Positions 17,082 to 25,743 of a stretch of DNA of 64,000 nucleotides are shown piece by piece (positions within the stretch are counted from its first letter, which is position 1; each line of letters opens with the position of its first letter). The position numbers and the translations under genes are program-made. The stretch comes from an uncultured Oscillospiraceae bacterium (GTDB lineage Bacteria; Bacillota; Clostridia; Oscillospirales; Oscillospiraceae): the NCBI GenBank assembly GCA_934645175.1, contig CAKUDE010000006.1, positions 11,280 to 75,279 on the forward strand, in the 5' to 3' direction. The notes beneath the pieces are model-generated. The model was given only the letters and a program-made list of their open reading frames with translations. It searched no databases and was not told the origin of the DNA.

Positions 17082-19489
17082 TGGCGCATCTCCGGCTTCT
17101 TTCCGATTGTATCCGGTAAAATGGGCAAGGTCTCCTTCTTCAAGCGGCCGTCCGACTTGCGCACGGGAATCTCCAGCGCAGCCTCGAGCACCTGATCGGC
17201 GTGCTCGACAACGGTAAAGTTCAGCGCCCTCCGCACCGTCTGATCAATCTCGGCAAGGTCTTTTTCATTTTCTTTGGGAATAATCACATGGTGCACGCCG
17301 TAGCGCAGCGCCGCCATCGTCTTCTCGCGCAATCCGCCGATGGGCAGCACGCGCCCGCGAATGGATATCTCGCCGGTCATGGCAATGTCACGCCGCACGG
17401 GAATATCCGTCAACGCGGAAACCATCGCCGTACAAACGGTGATACCGGCGGAAGGCCCGTCCTTCGGCACGGCTCCCTCAGGAAAGTGAACATGGATATC
17501 CTTTGTCTTATAGAAGTCCGGGGCAATGCCGAGTGCATCGGCGCGGCTTCGGATATAGCTCAGCGCCGCCTGTACGGACTCCTTCATAACATCTCCGAGG
17601 TTGCCGGTCAGGCTCAGCTTGCCGCTGCCCTCCATCACGTTACACTCGACCTGAAGTGTTTCCCCGCCGACCGCTGTCCATGCAAGCCCCGTCACAAGGC
17701 CGACGGTGTCCCCTGTCGGCAGCTTGTCCGGCAGGTACTTCTTCGGCCCCAGAAGCTCCGGCAGATTCTTCGCCGTCACGCTGACGCGCTTCAGCTCCTC
17801 GTCCGCGATAAGCATGGCATCGGCCTTACGGCACAGGGACGTGATTTCACGTTCCAGATTGCGCACACCGGACTCGCGGGTATAGCAGTAAATCATTTCT
17901 CGCAGGGCGTCATCCGTCACACGAAGCTGCGTACGCTTTAAGCCGTGACGTTTAAGCTGCTTCGGCAAAAGATGCTGCTTTGCGATCATGAGCTTTTCTT
18001 CATCGGTATAGGAGCCGAGCTCAATCACTTCCATGCGGTCGAGAAGCGGTCTGGGAATGGTATCCGTCGTGTTGGCAGTGGTAATGAACATACACTCGCT
18101 CAGATCAAAGGGGATCTCAAGGTAGTGGTCGCGGAAACTGCCATTCTGCTCGGAATCGAGCACCTCAAGCAACGCCGCCGACGGATCGCCGCGGTAATCG
18201 CTGCCCAGCTTGTCCACTTCGTCAAGCAGGAGCAGCGGATTTTTTGTGCCAGCGCGGCTGATTGCCTCGAGAATACGGCCGGGCATCGCGCCGACATAGG
18301 TCTTGCGATGGCCACGAATCTCGGATTCATCGTGGATACCGCCGAGGGAAATACGTGCAAGCCTGCGCCCCAGCGCGTGTGCGACGCTGGAAGCAATGGA
18401 CGTCTTGCCAACGCCCGGAGGACCGACAAGGCAAATAATCTGCCCCGGAAGCTCAGGCGCAAGCTGCTTGACGGCCAAAATCTCCAAAATGCGCTTTTTG
18501 ACCTTTTCCAGGCCGAAATGATCGTTGTCCAGAATCTTCTGTGCGGCAGCTACGTCCACCCGCTCCTTGCTCCGCTTATTCCACGGCAGTGCAAAGACCA
18601 CGTCAAGATAGCCGCGAATGACCGCTGCCTCCGCAGAGCCGAAGGGCTGCTTGCTCAGTCTGGCGATCTCCTTCTCCAGCTTATCGTGCGCTTCCTGCGG
18701 AAGCTCCAGCTTTTTCAGGCTGCGGCGGTACTGCTCCAGCTCCGCATCCTCATCGCCCTCGCCGAGCTCGTCGCGGATCACTCGCATCTGCTCACGCAGG
18801 AAATACTCGCGCTGTCCCTTTTCGATGCTCTTGTGCGTCTTTTCCTGAAGCTCATTTTCAATACGCAGAACCTCAAGCTCGCGCGAAAGCAGATCGTTGA
18901 GCATGGTAAGGCGCTGCGAGGGGGTAAATCGGAGCAGAATGCTCATTTTTTCCGGGTAATCCAGCGTGGAATGGGAGGCTGCAAGATCGGCGATAAGTCC
19001 CGGATCGTCGCAGGAAAACATCTTCAGAAGCACATCCTGCAGCGGTCGCTGGGTCAGATCGATGAACTCGTCAAACAAATGCATTGTCTGACGGCACAGC
19101 GCTTTGACACGAACCTCTGAAGCGTGCTCCGGATAATTCGGAACGGGAGCCGCAACTGCCGTCATGTAAGGGCTTAACTGCCCCTCTTTCCCGACCGAAG
19201 CGCGGTATTCTCCCGTAACCAGGACACGGATGACATCGCCCGGCAGCTTAAGCACCTGCTGGATGGTTGCAACGGTACCCACGGAATACAAATCCTTGAA
19301 GCCCGGCTGATCGGTCGATACGTCGAGCTGCGTCAGCAGAAAAATTCGCTGATCGGCAGCCATAGCCGCCTCCACGGCGCGGATCGACTGCTCACGTCCG
19401 ACATCAAAATGCACGGAGATCTTCGGAAAACCGACCAGGCCGCGAAGCGGCAGAACAGGCAGCAATTCAAATTCCTTTTGTTCGTTCAC
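17078..19489 (-). CDS. lon: ATP-dependent protease La (Lon)
   Basis: An 803-residue LonA. The N-terminal substrate-binding domain ([14 protein letters not shown]) is followed by a coiled region. The AAA+ module has Walker [10 protein letters not shown] near residue 355 and [11 protein letters not shown]. The protease domain has the Ser-Lys dyad, Ser near 680 in [10 protein letters not shown] and Lys near 722 in [10 protein letters not shown]. It degrades damaged and some regulatory proteins. The start is a GTG at 19489, with AAAGGAG 5 bases upstream; the upstream frame to 19522 has no such site. It follows the clpX terminator and is co-transcribed with engB. No clear promoter was seen in the 50-base gap. 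Confidence 0.97.
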   Translation of the reverse strand: MNEQKEFELLPVLPLRGLVGFPKISVHFDVGREQSIRAVEAAMAADQRIFLLTQLDVSTDQPGFKDLYSVGTVATIQQVLKLPGDVIRVLVTGEYRASVGKEGQLSPYMTAVAAPVPNYPEHASEVRVKALCRQTMHLFDEFIDLTQRPLQDVLLKMFSCDDPGLIADLAASHSTLDYPEKMSILLRFTPSQRLTMLNDLLSRELEVLRIENELQEKTHKSIEKGQREYFLREQMRVIRDELGEGDEDAELEQYRRSLKKLELPQEAHDKLEKEIARLSKQPFGSAEAAVIRGYLDVVFALPWNKRSKERVDVAAAQKILDNDHFGLEKVKKRILEILAVKQLAPELPGQIICLVGPPGVGKTSIASSVAHALGRRLARISLGGIHDESEIRGHRKTYVGAMPGRILEAISRAGTKNPLLLLDEVDKLGSDYRGDPSAALLEVLDSEQNGSFRDHYLEIPFDLSECMFITTANTTDTIPRPLLDRMEVIELGSYTDEEKLMIAKQHLLPKQLKRHGLKRTQLRVTDDALREMIYCYTRESGVRNLEREITSLCRKADAMLIADEELKRVSVTAKNLPELLGPKKYLPDKLPTGDTVGLVTGLAWTAVGGETLQVECNVMEGSGKLSLTGNLGDVMKESVQAALSYIRSRADALGIAPDFYKTKDIHVHFPEGAVPKDGPSAGITVCTAMVSALTDIPVRRDIAMTGEISIRGRVLPIGGLREKTMAALRYGVHHVIIPKENEKDLAEIDQTVRRALNFTVVEHADQVLEAALEIPVRKSDGRLKKETLPILPDTIGKKPEMRQ

Positions 19490-19537
19490 TTTGTCTCCTT
19501 TCCGCAGCAAAAGCAGCTGCAAAGAGATAGATAAGGG

Positions 19538-19563
19538 AAAAAGGGGGGTGAATTACGCCCCCC
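19538..19563 (-). terminator. Intrinsic terminator after clpX
   Basis: GGGGGG / CCCCCC stem with a 9-base loop, followed on the minus strand by TTTTT. It separates tig-clpP-clpX from lon-engB. Confidence 0.8.
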
Positions 19564-19573
19564 TCTCAAAAAC

Positions 19574-20827
19574 TTATACGGCCTTCGCCTGCCTGCGTCC
19601 GGCAGCGCCGTAGGTTAACTCAGGCTGCGCGCGTTCCTCAACGCACCGACGCGTAATACGCACCGCAGTGATCGTAGGATCGGAGGGGATCTCATACATG
19701 ACGTCCGTCATGATGCTCTCCAACACGGAGCGCAGGCCGCGCGCCCCGATCCGGCGATCGATCGCCCGCTGAGCGATTGCCTCAAGCGCATCCGGATCAA
19801 ACGTCAGTGCAACGCCGTCCATTTCCAGAAGCCTGGTATACTGGCGGCACAACGCGTTCTTCGGCTCGGTCAGAATACGGACAAGATCCTCCTTGCGCAG
19901 GCTCTCCAGGCTTGTAACGACCGGCAGACGGCCGACCAGCTCCGGAATAATACCGAACTTCAAAAGATCATGCGGCTGAACCTGTGCAAACAATGCGCCG
20001 ACATCCTTTTCCTTGCTGCTCTTCAGCTCGGAGCCGAAGCCCAATGCGGAACGGTCAACACGCTTTTCGATGATCTTATCCAAGCCGTCAAACGCACCGC
20101 CGCAGATAAACAAAATTTTGCTCGTATCGATCTGGATAAACTCCTGCTGCGGGTGCTTTCTGCCGCCCGTGGGCGGAACATTGGCGACCGTCCCTTCAAC
20201 GATTTTGAGCAGCGCCTGCTGCACGCCCTCGCCGGAAACATCACGCGTGATGGAGGTATTCTCGCTCTTGCGGGCGATTTTATCCATCTCATCGATATAG
20301 ATGATGCCGCGCTCCGCCAGCTCCACATCATAATCCGCTGCCTGAAGCAAACGCAGGAGAATGTTCTCCACATCCTCACCGACATAGCCCGCTTCGGTCA
20401 GAGTGGTTGCATCCGCAATTGCAAAGGGAACGTCGAGAATCTTTGCAAGCGTCTGAGCGAAGAGGGTCTTACCGCAGCCGGTTGGACCGATGAGCAGAAT
20501 ATTGCTCTTCTGCAGCTCCACGTCGGACTCTTCAGCACGAAAAATACGTTTATAGTGGTTGTAAACGGCAACGGACAGTGCGATCTTCGCCTGATCCTGC
20601 CCGATAATGTAGCCGTCCATATAGGTTTTGATTTCCTTCGGCGTCGGCAGATGCTCCGGCGCCTGCAATGAATGCCCGCCGTCCGATTCATAAAGATCGT
20701 CGTGCAGAAGATGACTGCACAGATCGACGCATTCATTGCAAATATAGCCGTTCACACCGGACAGGATACGGGCAACCTGCGCCTGTGTCTTGCCGCAGAA
20801 GGAACAACGGATGACTTTATCCGCCAA
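19574..20827 (-). CDS. clpX: ATP-dependent unfoldase ClpX
   Basis: A ClpX of about 417 residues. The N-terminal zinc-binding domain has CSFCGKTQ and CNECVDLC. The AAA+ domain has Walker A GPTGCGKT (about residues 114-121), the GYVGEDV pore loop and [10 protein letters not shown]. It recognises, unfolds and feeds substrates to ClpP. The start could be the TTG at 20827, with GGGGG 8 bases upstream, or the GTG at 20836 that overlaps that site; TTG is preferred. It lies 17-26 bases after clpP in the tig-clpP-clpX operon. Confidence 0.95.
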   Translation of the reverse strand: MADKVIRCSFCGKTQAQVARILSGVNGYICNECVDLCSHLLHDDLYESDGGHSLQAPEHLPTPKEIKTYMDGYIIGQDQAKIALSVAVYNHYKRIFRAEESDVELQKSNILLIGPTGCGKTLFAQTLAKILDVPFAIADATTLTEAGYVGEDVENILLRLLQAADYDVELAERGIIYIDEMDKIARKSENTSITRDVSGEGVQQALLKIVEGTVANVPPTGGRKHPQQEFIQIDTSKILFICGGAFDGLDKIIEKRVDRSALGFGSELKSSKEKDVGALFAQVQPHDLLKFGIIPELVGRLPVVTSLESLRKEDLVRILTEPKNALCRQYTRLLEMDGVALTFDPDALEAIAQRAIDRRIGARGLRSVLESIMTDVMYEIPSDPTITAVRITRRCVEERAQPELTYGAAGRRQAKAV

Positions 20828-20853
20828 ATGGTTCACCCCCTGTGGGTAATCGC

Positions 20854-21435
20854 TTATCTATGGGTCATAACGGCATCGATCAGGCCATATTCCAGAGCCT
20901 GCGCCGCCGTCATGAAATTGTCGCGCTCGCAGTCGGCTGTGATCTGCTCGACGGACTTGCCGGTGTTTCCCGCAAGAATCTCGTTCAGACGACGTTTGAC
21001 CTGTTCAACACGGCGCAGATGGATGGCCATATCCGTAACCTGACCCTGTGTGCCGGCAGAGGGCTGATGGATCATGATCTCGGAATTGGGCAAAGCGTAC
21101 CGCTTTCCCTTTGTGCCGGACGAGAGCAAAAATGCTCCCATCGAGGCGGCCATACCGATGCAGATGGTCGAAACGTCGCATTTCACATACTGCATGGTGT
21201 CGTAAATCGCCATGCCGGAGGTGATGGAACCGCCGGGGCTGTTAATGTAAAACTGGATGTCCTTCTCCGGATCCTGCGCCTCCAGATAGAGCATCTGGGC
21301 GACGACAAGACTCGCAGTGACGTCGTTGACTTCCTCCGACAGGAAAATGATACGATCATTGAGCAGGCGCGAGAAAATATCATACGATCTTTCACCGCGG
21401 CTGGTCTGCTCTACAACATAAGGCACTAAACTCAT
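20854..21435 (-). CDS. clpP: ATP-dependent Clp protease proteolytic subunit
   Basis: A 193-residue ClpP with the full triad: Ser98 in GMAASMGAF, His123 in MIHQPSAG and Asp172. The N-terminal axial-loop segment [18 protein letters not shown] is typical. It forms the double heptamer that degrades proteins delivered by ClpX or ClpC. AAAGGAG precedes the ATG. It is read between tig and clpX, with no promoter or CtsR-type box seen in the 44-base gap. Confidence 0.97.
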   Translation of the reverse strand: MSLVPYVVEQTSRGERSYDIFSRLLNDRIIFLSEEVNDVTASLVVAQMLYLEAQDPEKDIQFYINSPGGSITSGMAIYDTMQYVKCDVSTICIGMAASMGAFLLSSGTKGKRYALPNSEIMIHQPSAGTQGQVTDMAIHLRRVEQVKRRLNEILAGNTGKSVEQITADCERDNFMTAAQALEYGLIDAVMTHR

Positions 21436-21479
21436 GGCACTGCTCCTTTCCGAAACATTCTAACCATGGAAATGGGAAT

Positions 21480-22784
21480 TTATTCCTGCGTTTCCTCTTT
21501 GGCCTTCGGCTCAACGGCGACGGCGCTGTCGGCAATGAGCTTTGCGGCCTTACGAACCTGAAGGTCGCCCTTCATGCTGTCGAGGGCAACAAGCTCCTTG
21601 ACCTTTTCGATCTCCATCTTATACGACTCGGCGACCTGCTTGTATTCTTCCTCGCACTCCTCGTCGGTAACTTCGATCTTCTCGGCATCGACAACGGCAT
21701 CAAGCATAACGTTGGTGCGGACGGCCTTGAGCGCACCGGGACGCAGGCTGTTCTTAATGACATTCATGTCGCCGCCCATCATCTGGGCATACGCCTCCAG
21801 CGACGCACCCTGCGCACGCAGCTCATAGTCCATGCGCTCCATCTGACGATCAAGCTCCTCCTCGACCATGCTGTCGGGGATTTCGGCAGTCATATTTTCT
21901 GCGGCCTTTTCAATCGCGGCATTTTCAAACGCACGATCAATACCGGTCTGCTTCTGCTCCAGGACGCGCTTTTCAATATCGGCACGCAGCTCGTCGAGCG
22001 TATCGAATTCGGAGACGTCCTTGGCAAAATCGTCGTTCATTTCGGGCACGACGGTCTGCTTCACTTCATGCAGCTTGACCTTGAACACGACGGGCTTGCC
22101 CGCCAGCTCCTTGGCGTGGTAGTTCTCCGGGAAAGTGACGTTGACGTCCTTTTCCTCGCCGGCGGTCATATCGACGACCTGCTCCTCAAAGCCGGGGATA
22201 AACGAGCCGGAGCCGAGACGGAGCTCATGGCCTTCAGCCTTGCCGCCCTCAAAGGGCACGCCGTCCTTGAAGCCTTCAAAGTCGATCACTGCGGTATCGC
22301 CGAGCTTGGCGGGACGATCAACCGTGGTGATACGGGCAACATTCTGCGCCATGCGGTCGAGCTCATCGTCAACTTCCTTAGTTGTAACGGAAGCGGCAAC
22401 CTTCTCAACCTCAAGGCCCTTGTACTGACCCAGAGTAACAACGGGGTACAGATCCGTCGTGATCTCCAAAGTCACGGAATCGTCTTCGCCGATTTCCATC
22501 TTCGTAACGGCGGGACGGCCGACGGGCTTAATATCCTGCGTCAGAACGCAGTTCTTGTAAATCTCCGGGAACAGCTCCTCAATGGCGTCTTCAAAGAACA
22601 CGTGCTTGCCGTAAGCCGCTTCGATCACCATACGCGGGGCCTTTCCCTTACGGAAGCCGGGGATCATGATGTCCTTGCGGTACTTCAGATACGCTTTGTT
22701 GAGCGCAGGCTCCAGCTCTGCCTTCGAGACCTCAACGCTGACTTTCGCCTGGGACGCTTCCTTTTCGATCGATTTCACATTCAT
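21480..22784 (-). CDS. tig: Trigger factor
   Basis: A 434-residue ribosome-associated chaperone and prolyl isomerase. The ribosome-binding signature GFRKGKAPR is in the N-terminal domain. The FKBP-type domain (GDTAVIDFEGFKDGVPFEGG) is followed by the long helical C-terminal arm, and the tail is rich in K and E. It holds nascent chains as they leave the ribosome. ATAGGAGGAAACC precedes the ATG. It is the first gene of tig-clpP-clpX, an order shared by most bacteria. Confidence 0.97.
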   Translation of the reverse strand: MNVKSIEKEASQAKVSVEVSKAELEPALNKAYLKYRKDIMIPGFRKGKAPRMVIEAAYGKHVFFEDAIEELFPEIYKNCVLTQDIKPVGRPAVTKMEIGEDDSVTLEITTDLYPVVTLGQYKGLEVEKVAASVTTKEVDDELDRMAQNVARITTVDRPAKLGDTAVIDFEGFKDGVPFEGGKAEGHELRLGSGSFIPGFEEQVVDMTAGEEKDVNVTFPENYHAKELAGKPVVFKVKLHEVKQTVVPEMNDDFAKDVSEFDTLDELRADIEKRVLEQKQTGIDRAFENAAIEKAAENMTAEIPDSMVEEELDRQMERMDYELRAQGASLEAYAQMMGGDMNVIKNSLRPGALKAVRTNVMLDAVVDAEKIEVTDEECEEEYKQVAESYKMEIEKVKELVALDSMKGDLQVRKAAKLIADSAVAVEPKAKEETQE

Positions 22785-22841
22785 GGTGGTTTCCTCCTAT
22801 GTCTCTGCGCCCTCGGCGCACAGTTTTTCTTGAGCCGAGTT

Positions 22842-22870
22842 ATTCTATCAAATATTCTTCGGAAATACAA
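22842..22870 (-). promoter_or_regulatory. Sigma-A promoter of tig-clpP-clpX
   Basis: TTGTAT (22865-22870), 17-base spacer, TAGAAT (22842-22847) on the minus strand. The leader holds a small GCGCC/GGCGC hairpin. Confidence 0.7.
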
Positions 22871-22999
22871 GCATGATTTTATGAATTTTCGTACAAATTG
22901 TAACCTCCGACCGGTTTTTCTGCATCAAAACGCAGCACAGGAGATCATTTTATCGCATACAGAACGGTAGGCCGGAAACGGACAAAACAAATCCGGCAA

Positions 23000-23028
23000 T
23001 TGACAACGAGCGCAAAAATGAGTAGAAT
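23000..23028 (+). promoter_or_regulatory. Sigma-A promoter of the rlmA-like gene
   Basis: TTGACA (23000-23005), 17-base spacer, TAGAAT (23023-23028). Confidence 0.8.
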
Positions 23029-23036
23029 GATGGCGT

Positions 23037-23052
23037 TTGAACACTAGTTCAA
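23037..23052 (+). promoter_or_regulatory. LexA-like operator (GAAC-N4-GTTC)
   Basis: TTGAACACTAGTTCAA is a 16-base inverted repeat containing the GAAC-N4-GTTC core of Gram-positive SOS boxes. It lies between the -10 element and the ribosome binding site of the rlmA-like gene, a good repressor position. Binding by LexA is inferred, not shown. Confidence 0.45.
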
Positions 23053-23064
23053 GGAGGATTTCCC

Positions 23065-23859
23065 ATGCTGAATCCGCTATGCCCCGTTTGCGGCCTGCCG
23101 CTGGACGAGCACTGGCGCTGTGCCGCCGGTCACAGCTTTGATGTCGCGAGGCAGGGTTATGTCAACCTTCTGACCGTCGACAAAAAGCACTCCCTGCACC
23201 CCGGCGATACGGCGGAAATGGTCGCCGCGCGGAGGCGCTTTCTGGATCTGGGATTGTATCGTCCCATTTCCGATGCACTTCGCGCCTGCCTTGCCGACTA
23301 TGCGCCGAATGCCCGGACACTGCTTGACGCAGGATGCGGCGAGGGATATTACCTTTCAAGACTGACCGAAATCGGCGAGCGTTGGGGGATCGATATCTCC
23401 AAGGATGCGACCCGATATGCGGCGGCGCGGGACAAAGGCTCCCGCTATCTGACGGCCAGCGCGGCACATCTTCCCTTCTCCGACGCTTCCTTTGATGCTT
23501 TGATCTGTCTGTTTGCACTGACTGCCGAAGAGGAGTTCGCGCGCGTGCTGAAGCCCGGCGGGGTCTTTATTCAGGCAATCACGGGGCAGTCGCATCTGCG
23601 TGCCCTGCGCCGTGTGATCTATCCGGAGCTGCGGGAAAGGGAAAAGGACACACCGCCGGAGCTGCCGCATTTTGTACGGCTGGATACGCGATGCGTCGCA
23701 TTTGATTTTTCGCTGCACGGCACACAGGCAATTACGGACCTGCTGACAATGACGCCGCATGTCTGGCGAATTTCCAAAGCCGGTGCGGAGGCCGCGCGGG
23801 CGCTGAACGCGCTGGACGATCACGTCGAAGTCCTGCTGCACGTTTTCCGAGCAATATAG
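23065..23859 (+). CDS. rlmA: 23S rRNA (guanine-N1) methyltransferase, RlmA family
   Basis: A 264-residue SAM-dependent methyltransferase. The N-terminal zinc site CPVCGLPL..C..GH and the FDVARQGYVNLL motif are specific to the RlmA(I/II) family, which methylates G745 or G748 in helix 35 of 23S rRNA. LLDAGCGEGYYLSRL is SAM motif I, and LPFSDASFDALICLF follows. Members of the RlmA(II) type affect tylosin sensitivity. The start has AAGGAGG 7 bases upstream. It is a single plus-strand gene between two minus-strand operons, with its own promoter, a LexA-like palindrome and a terminator. Confidence 0.88.
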   Translation: MLNPLCPVCGLPLDEHWRCAAGHSFDVARQGYVNLLTVDKKHSLHPGDTAEMVAARRRFLDLGLYRPISDALRACLADYAPNARTLLDAGCGEGYYLSRLTEIGERWGIDISKDATRYAAARDKGSRYLTASAAHLPFSDASFDALICLFALTAEEEFARVLKPGGVFIQAITGQSHLRALRRVIYPELREREKDTPPELPHFVRLDTRCVAFDFSLHGTQAITDLLTMTPHVWRISKAGAEAARALNALDDHVEVLLHVFRAI

Positions 23860-23860
23860 G

Positions 23861-23903
23861 CACACCGTCCCGCACGGATTTCCGTGCGGGACGGTGTGTT
23901 TTT
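23861..23903 (+). terminator. Intrinsic terminator of the rlmA-like gene
   Basis: A 17-bp stem (CACACCGTCCCGCACGG with its complement) followed by TTTTT on the plus strand. It touches the stop codon of the convergent GH13 gene and may serve both. Confidence 0.9.
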
Positions 23904-25743
23904 ATCGGTCGGTCAAAAAGACGGCATAGCCGTTCGGCTCCAGCGTAACGCTGCCGCCGTATGCGCTCACGCCCACGCCGAAATTCGGCATGGCGGACAG
24001 AGAAAGCGTCCACGGAGCGCCGCTTCGGTTGACATAAATCTCCGCCTGCTGGCTTTCGCAGACACGGCGCAGATACAGCCGCCCTTTGGCAGGCGCCACT
24101 GCGGAAATATCTCCCAAGCGAAGTGCGGGCGAGGTGTTCTTAAGCCGGGCAAGCGCACGGTAATACGCAGTCAATGTGGTGTCCTCCGCCCCCCAAGGGA
24201 AGCAGCGGCGGCAGAATGGATCGTCATAGCCCTCCATTCCCGCCTCATCGCCGTAATAGATACAGGGGCTTCCGGGTAACACAAACTGCAAAAACACCGC
24301 CATGCGGAGCTTCAGCACAGCCTGCTCGCGCTGTCTTCGCGTCAGGCGGCGTGCGGACAGCGACTCCTTGCTTCCTCCCGAAGGGTCGCCGAGCTGCGTC
24401 AGGATGCGCGGCGTGTCGTGCGTTCCGAGCAGATTCATCACGCAACGCAATACCTGCGGCGGATAATTCTCCGCAATACGCAGTACACGTTCGCAAAAAT
24501 CCGATGCATCCTCCTGCCCGCCGGCAAAACGCAAGACGGCCTCGCGCCAGGGATAATTCATCGTTGAATCCAACTCGCCGTCAACAAAATAGCGGCGGCT
24601 GACGCCGTAGGTACGCTTATTGGAAGCATCCTCCCAAACCTCGCCGATTAAAAATGCCTCCGGTTTTAACTCACGCAGACGACGCTTAAGGCGAAGTACG
24701 AATGCATCCGGCACCTCGTCAACAACATCCAGTCGGAAACCGTCCGCACCGAGGCGCAGCCAGTGCGCCACGACAGAATCTTCACCGTCAATGATATAGT
24801 CCAAATATCCGGGCGTCAACTCCTCCACATTCGGAAGGGTGGGCATATTCCACCAGCACTCATAATCGTCCGGGTAATGGCGGAAGCGATACCAATCGCG
24901 GTAAGGTGAAGCCGGATCAGAAAGCGCGCCGTGGCCGAAAACGTGCTTCGCGTCAAAATAGACGCTGTTGCTTCCCGTGTGGGAAAACACGCCGTCGAGA
25001 ATGACACGCATCCCCCGCTCGTGCGCCGCGCGGCACAAGGCGGAAAAGTCCGCCTCCGTCCCGAGCATCGGGTCGATGCGCTTATAATCCGCCGTGTCGT
25101 ACCGGTGGTTGGAATATGCCATGAAAATCGGGTTGAGATACAGGATCTTTACACCCAGCTCCTGCAAATACGGCAGCTTCTCACGGATGCCGTTCAGGTT
25201 GCCGCCAAAAAAATCGCTGCACCAGTTACCCTCTGCATCGGCCGTAAAATCCGGCTCCTCACCCCACCGGGAATGCAGACGGAAGGGTGTAAGCTTGTTC
25301 GTCAGATCACACTCACCGGCCCTTGCAAAACGGTCCGGAAAAATCTGATACATCACCGCGCCCGCCGCAAATTCCGGCGTGGTAAAATCCGCCGGGACCG
25401 CACTCACCTGCCAGCGTTCTCCCGCCTCCATGTTCGTGTCGCGTCCCTGCCGGAACAGACGGAACGAGCCGTCCGGTTTGTCGATTCGGAACCAGTAATA
25501 GTACAGCGCCGGTGTTTGCAGCGTCAGGAAGCCGCGCCAAACGGCGTAGCCGTCGGCATCGCGTTCATGAGAAAAAGCGAATTCCCCGCAGGGTGACTGC
25601 TCACAATCCTCCAGCATCAGGCGGACTCCCGTCGCGCCGCAGCTCAGCGGCACACGGATGTGCATTTCACAGCTCTGTCCCGGCTGCAGGGTGCCGAATG
25701 GCGACTTATAGGCCGTATCGAGGCTATCAAACAGAATTCTCAT
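23902..25743 (-). CDS. GH13 alpha-glucan hydrolase (neopullulanase/maltogenic type)
   Basis: A 613-residue glycoside hydrolase of family 13. The first ~125 residues form a beta-rich starch-binding-like domain. The catalytic barrel starts near AVMYQIFPDRFA. Active-site motifs are GVFSHTG, DGFRLDVVDEVP (nucleophile Asp), FLIGEVWED (acid Glu) and LLGTHDTPR (second Asp). No signal peptide is present, so it acts in the cytoplasm, probably on maltodextrins left by glycogen phosphorylase. It could debranch or cut linear chains; sequence alone does not decide. Its ATG overlaps the glgP stop, and it is the last gene of the glycogen operon. Confidence 0.88.
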   Translation of the reverse strand: MRILFDSLDTAYKSPFGTLQPGQSCEMHIRVPLSCGATGVRLMLEDCEQSPCGEFAFSHERDADGYAVWRGFLTLQTPALYYYWFRIDKPDGSFRLFRQGRDTNMEAGERWQVSAVPADFTTPEFAAGAVMYQIFPDRFARAGECDLTNKLTPFRLHSRWGEEPDFTADAEGNWCSDFFGGNLNGIREKLPYLQELGVKILYLNPIFMAYSNHRYDTADYKRIDPMLGTEADFSALCRAAHERGMRVILDGVFSHTGSNSVYFDAKHVFGHGALSDPASPYRDWYRFRHYPDDYECWWNMPTLPNVEELTPGYLDYIIDGEDSVVAHWLRLGADGFRLDVVDEVPDAFVLRLKRRLRELKPEAFLIGEVWEDASNKRTYGVSRRYFVDGELDSTMNYPWREAVLRFAGGQEDASDFCERVLRIAENYPPQVLRCVMNLLGTHDTPRILTQLGDPSGGSKESLSARRLTRRQREQAVLKLRMAVFLQFVLPGSPCIYYGDEAGMEGYDDPFCRRCFPWGAEDTTLTAYYRALARLKNTSPALRLGDISAVAPAKGRLYLRRVCESQQAEIYVNRSGAPWTLSLSAMPNFGVGVSAYGGSVTLEPNGYAVFLTDR

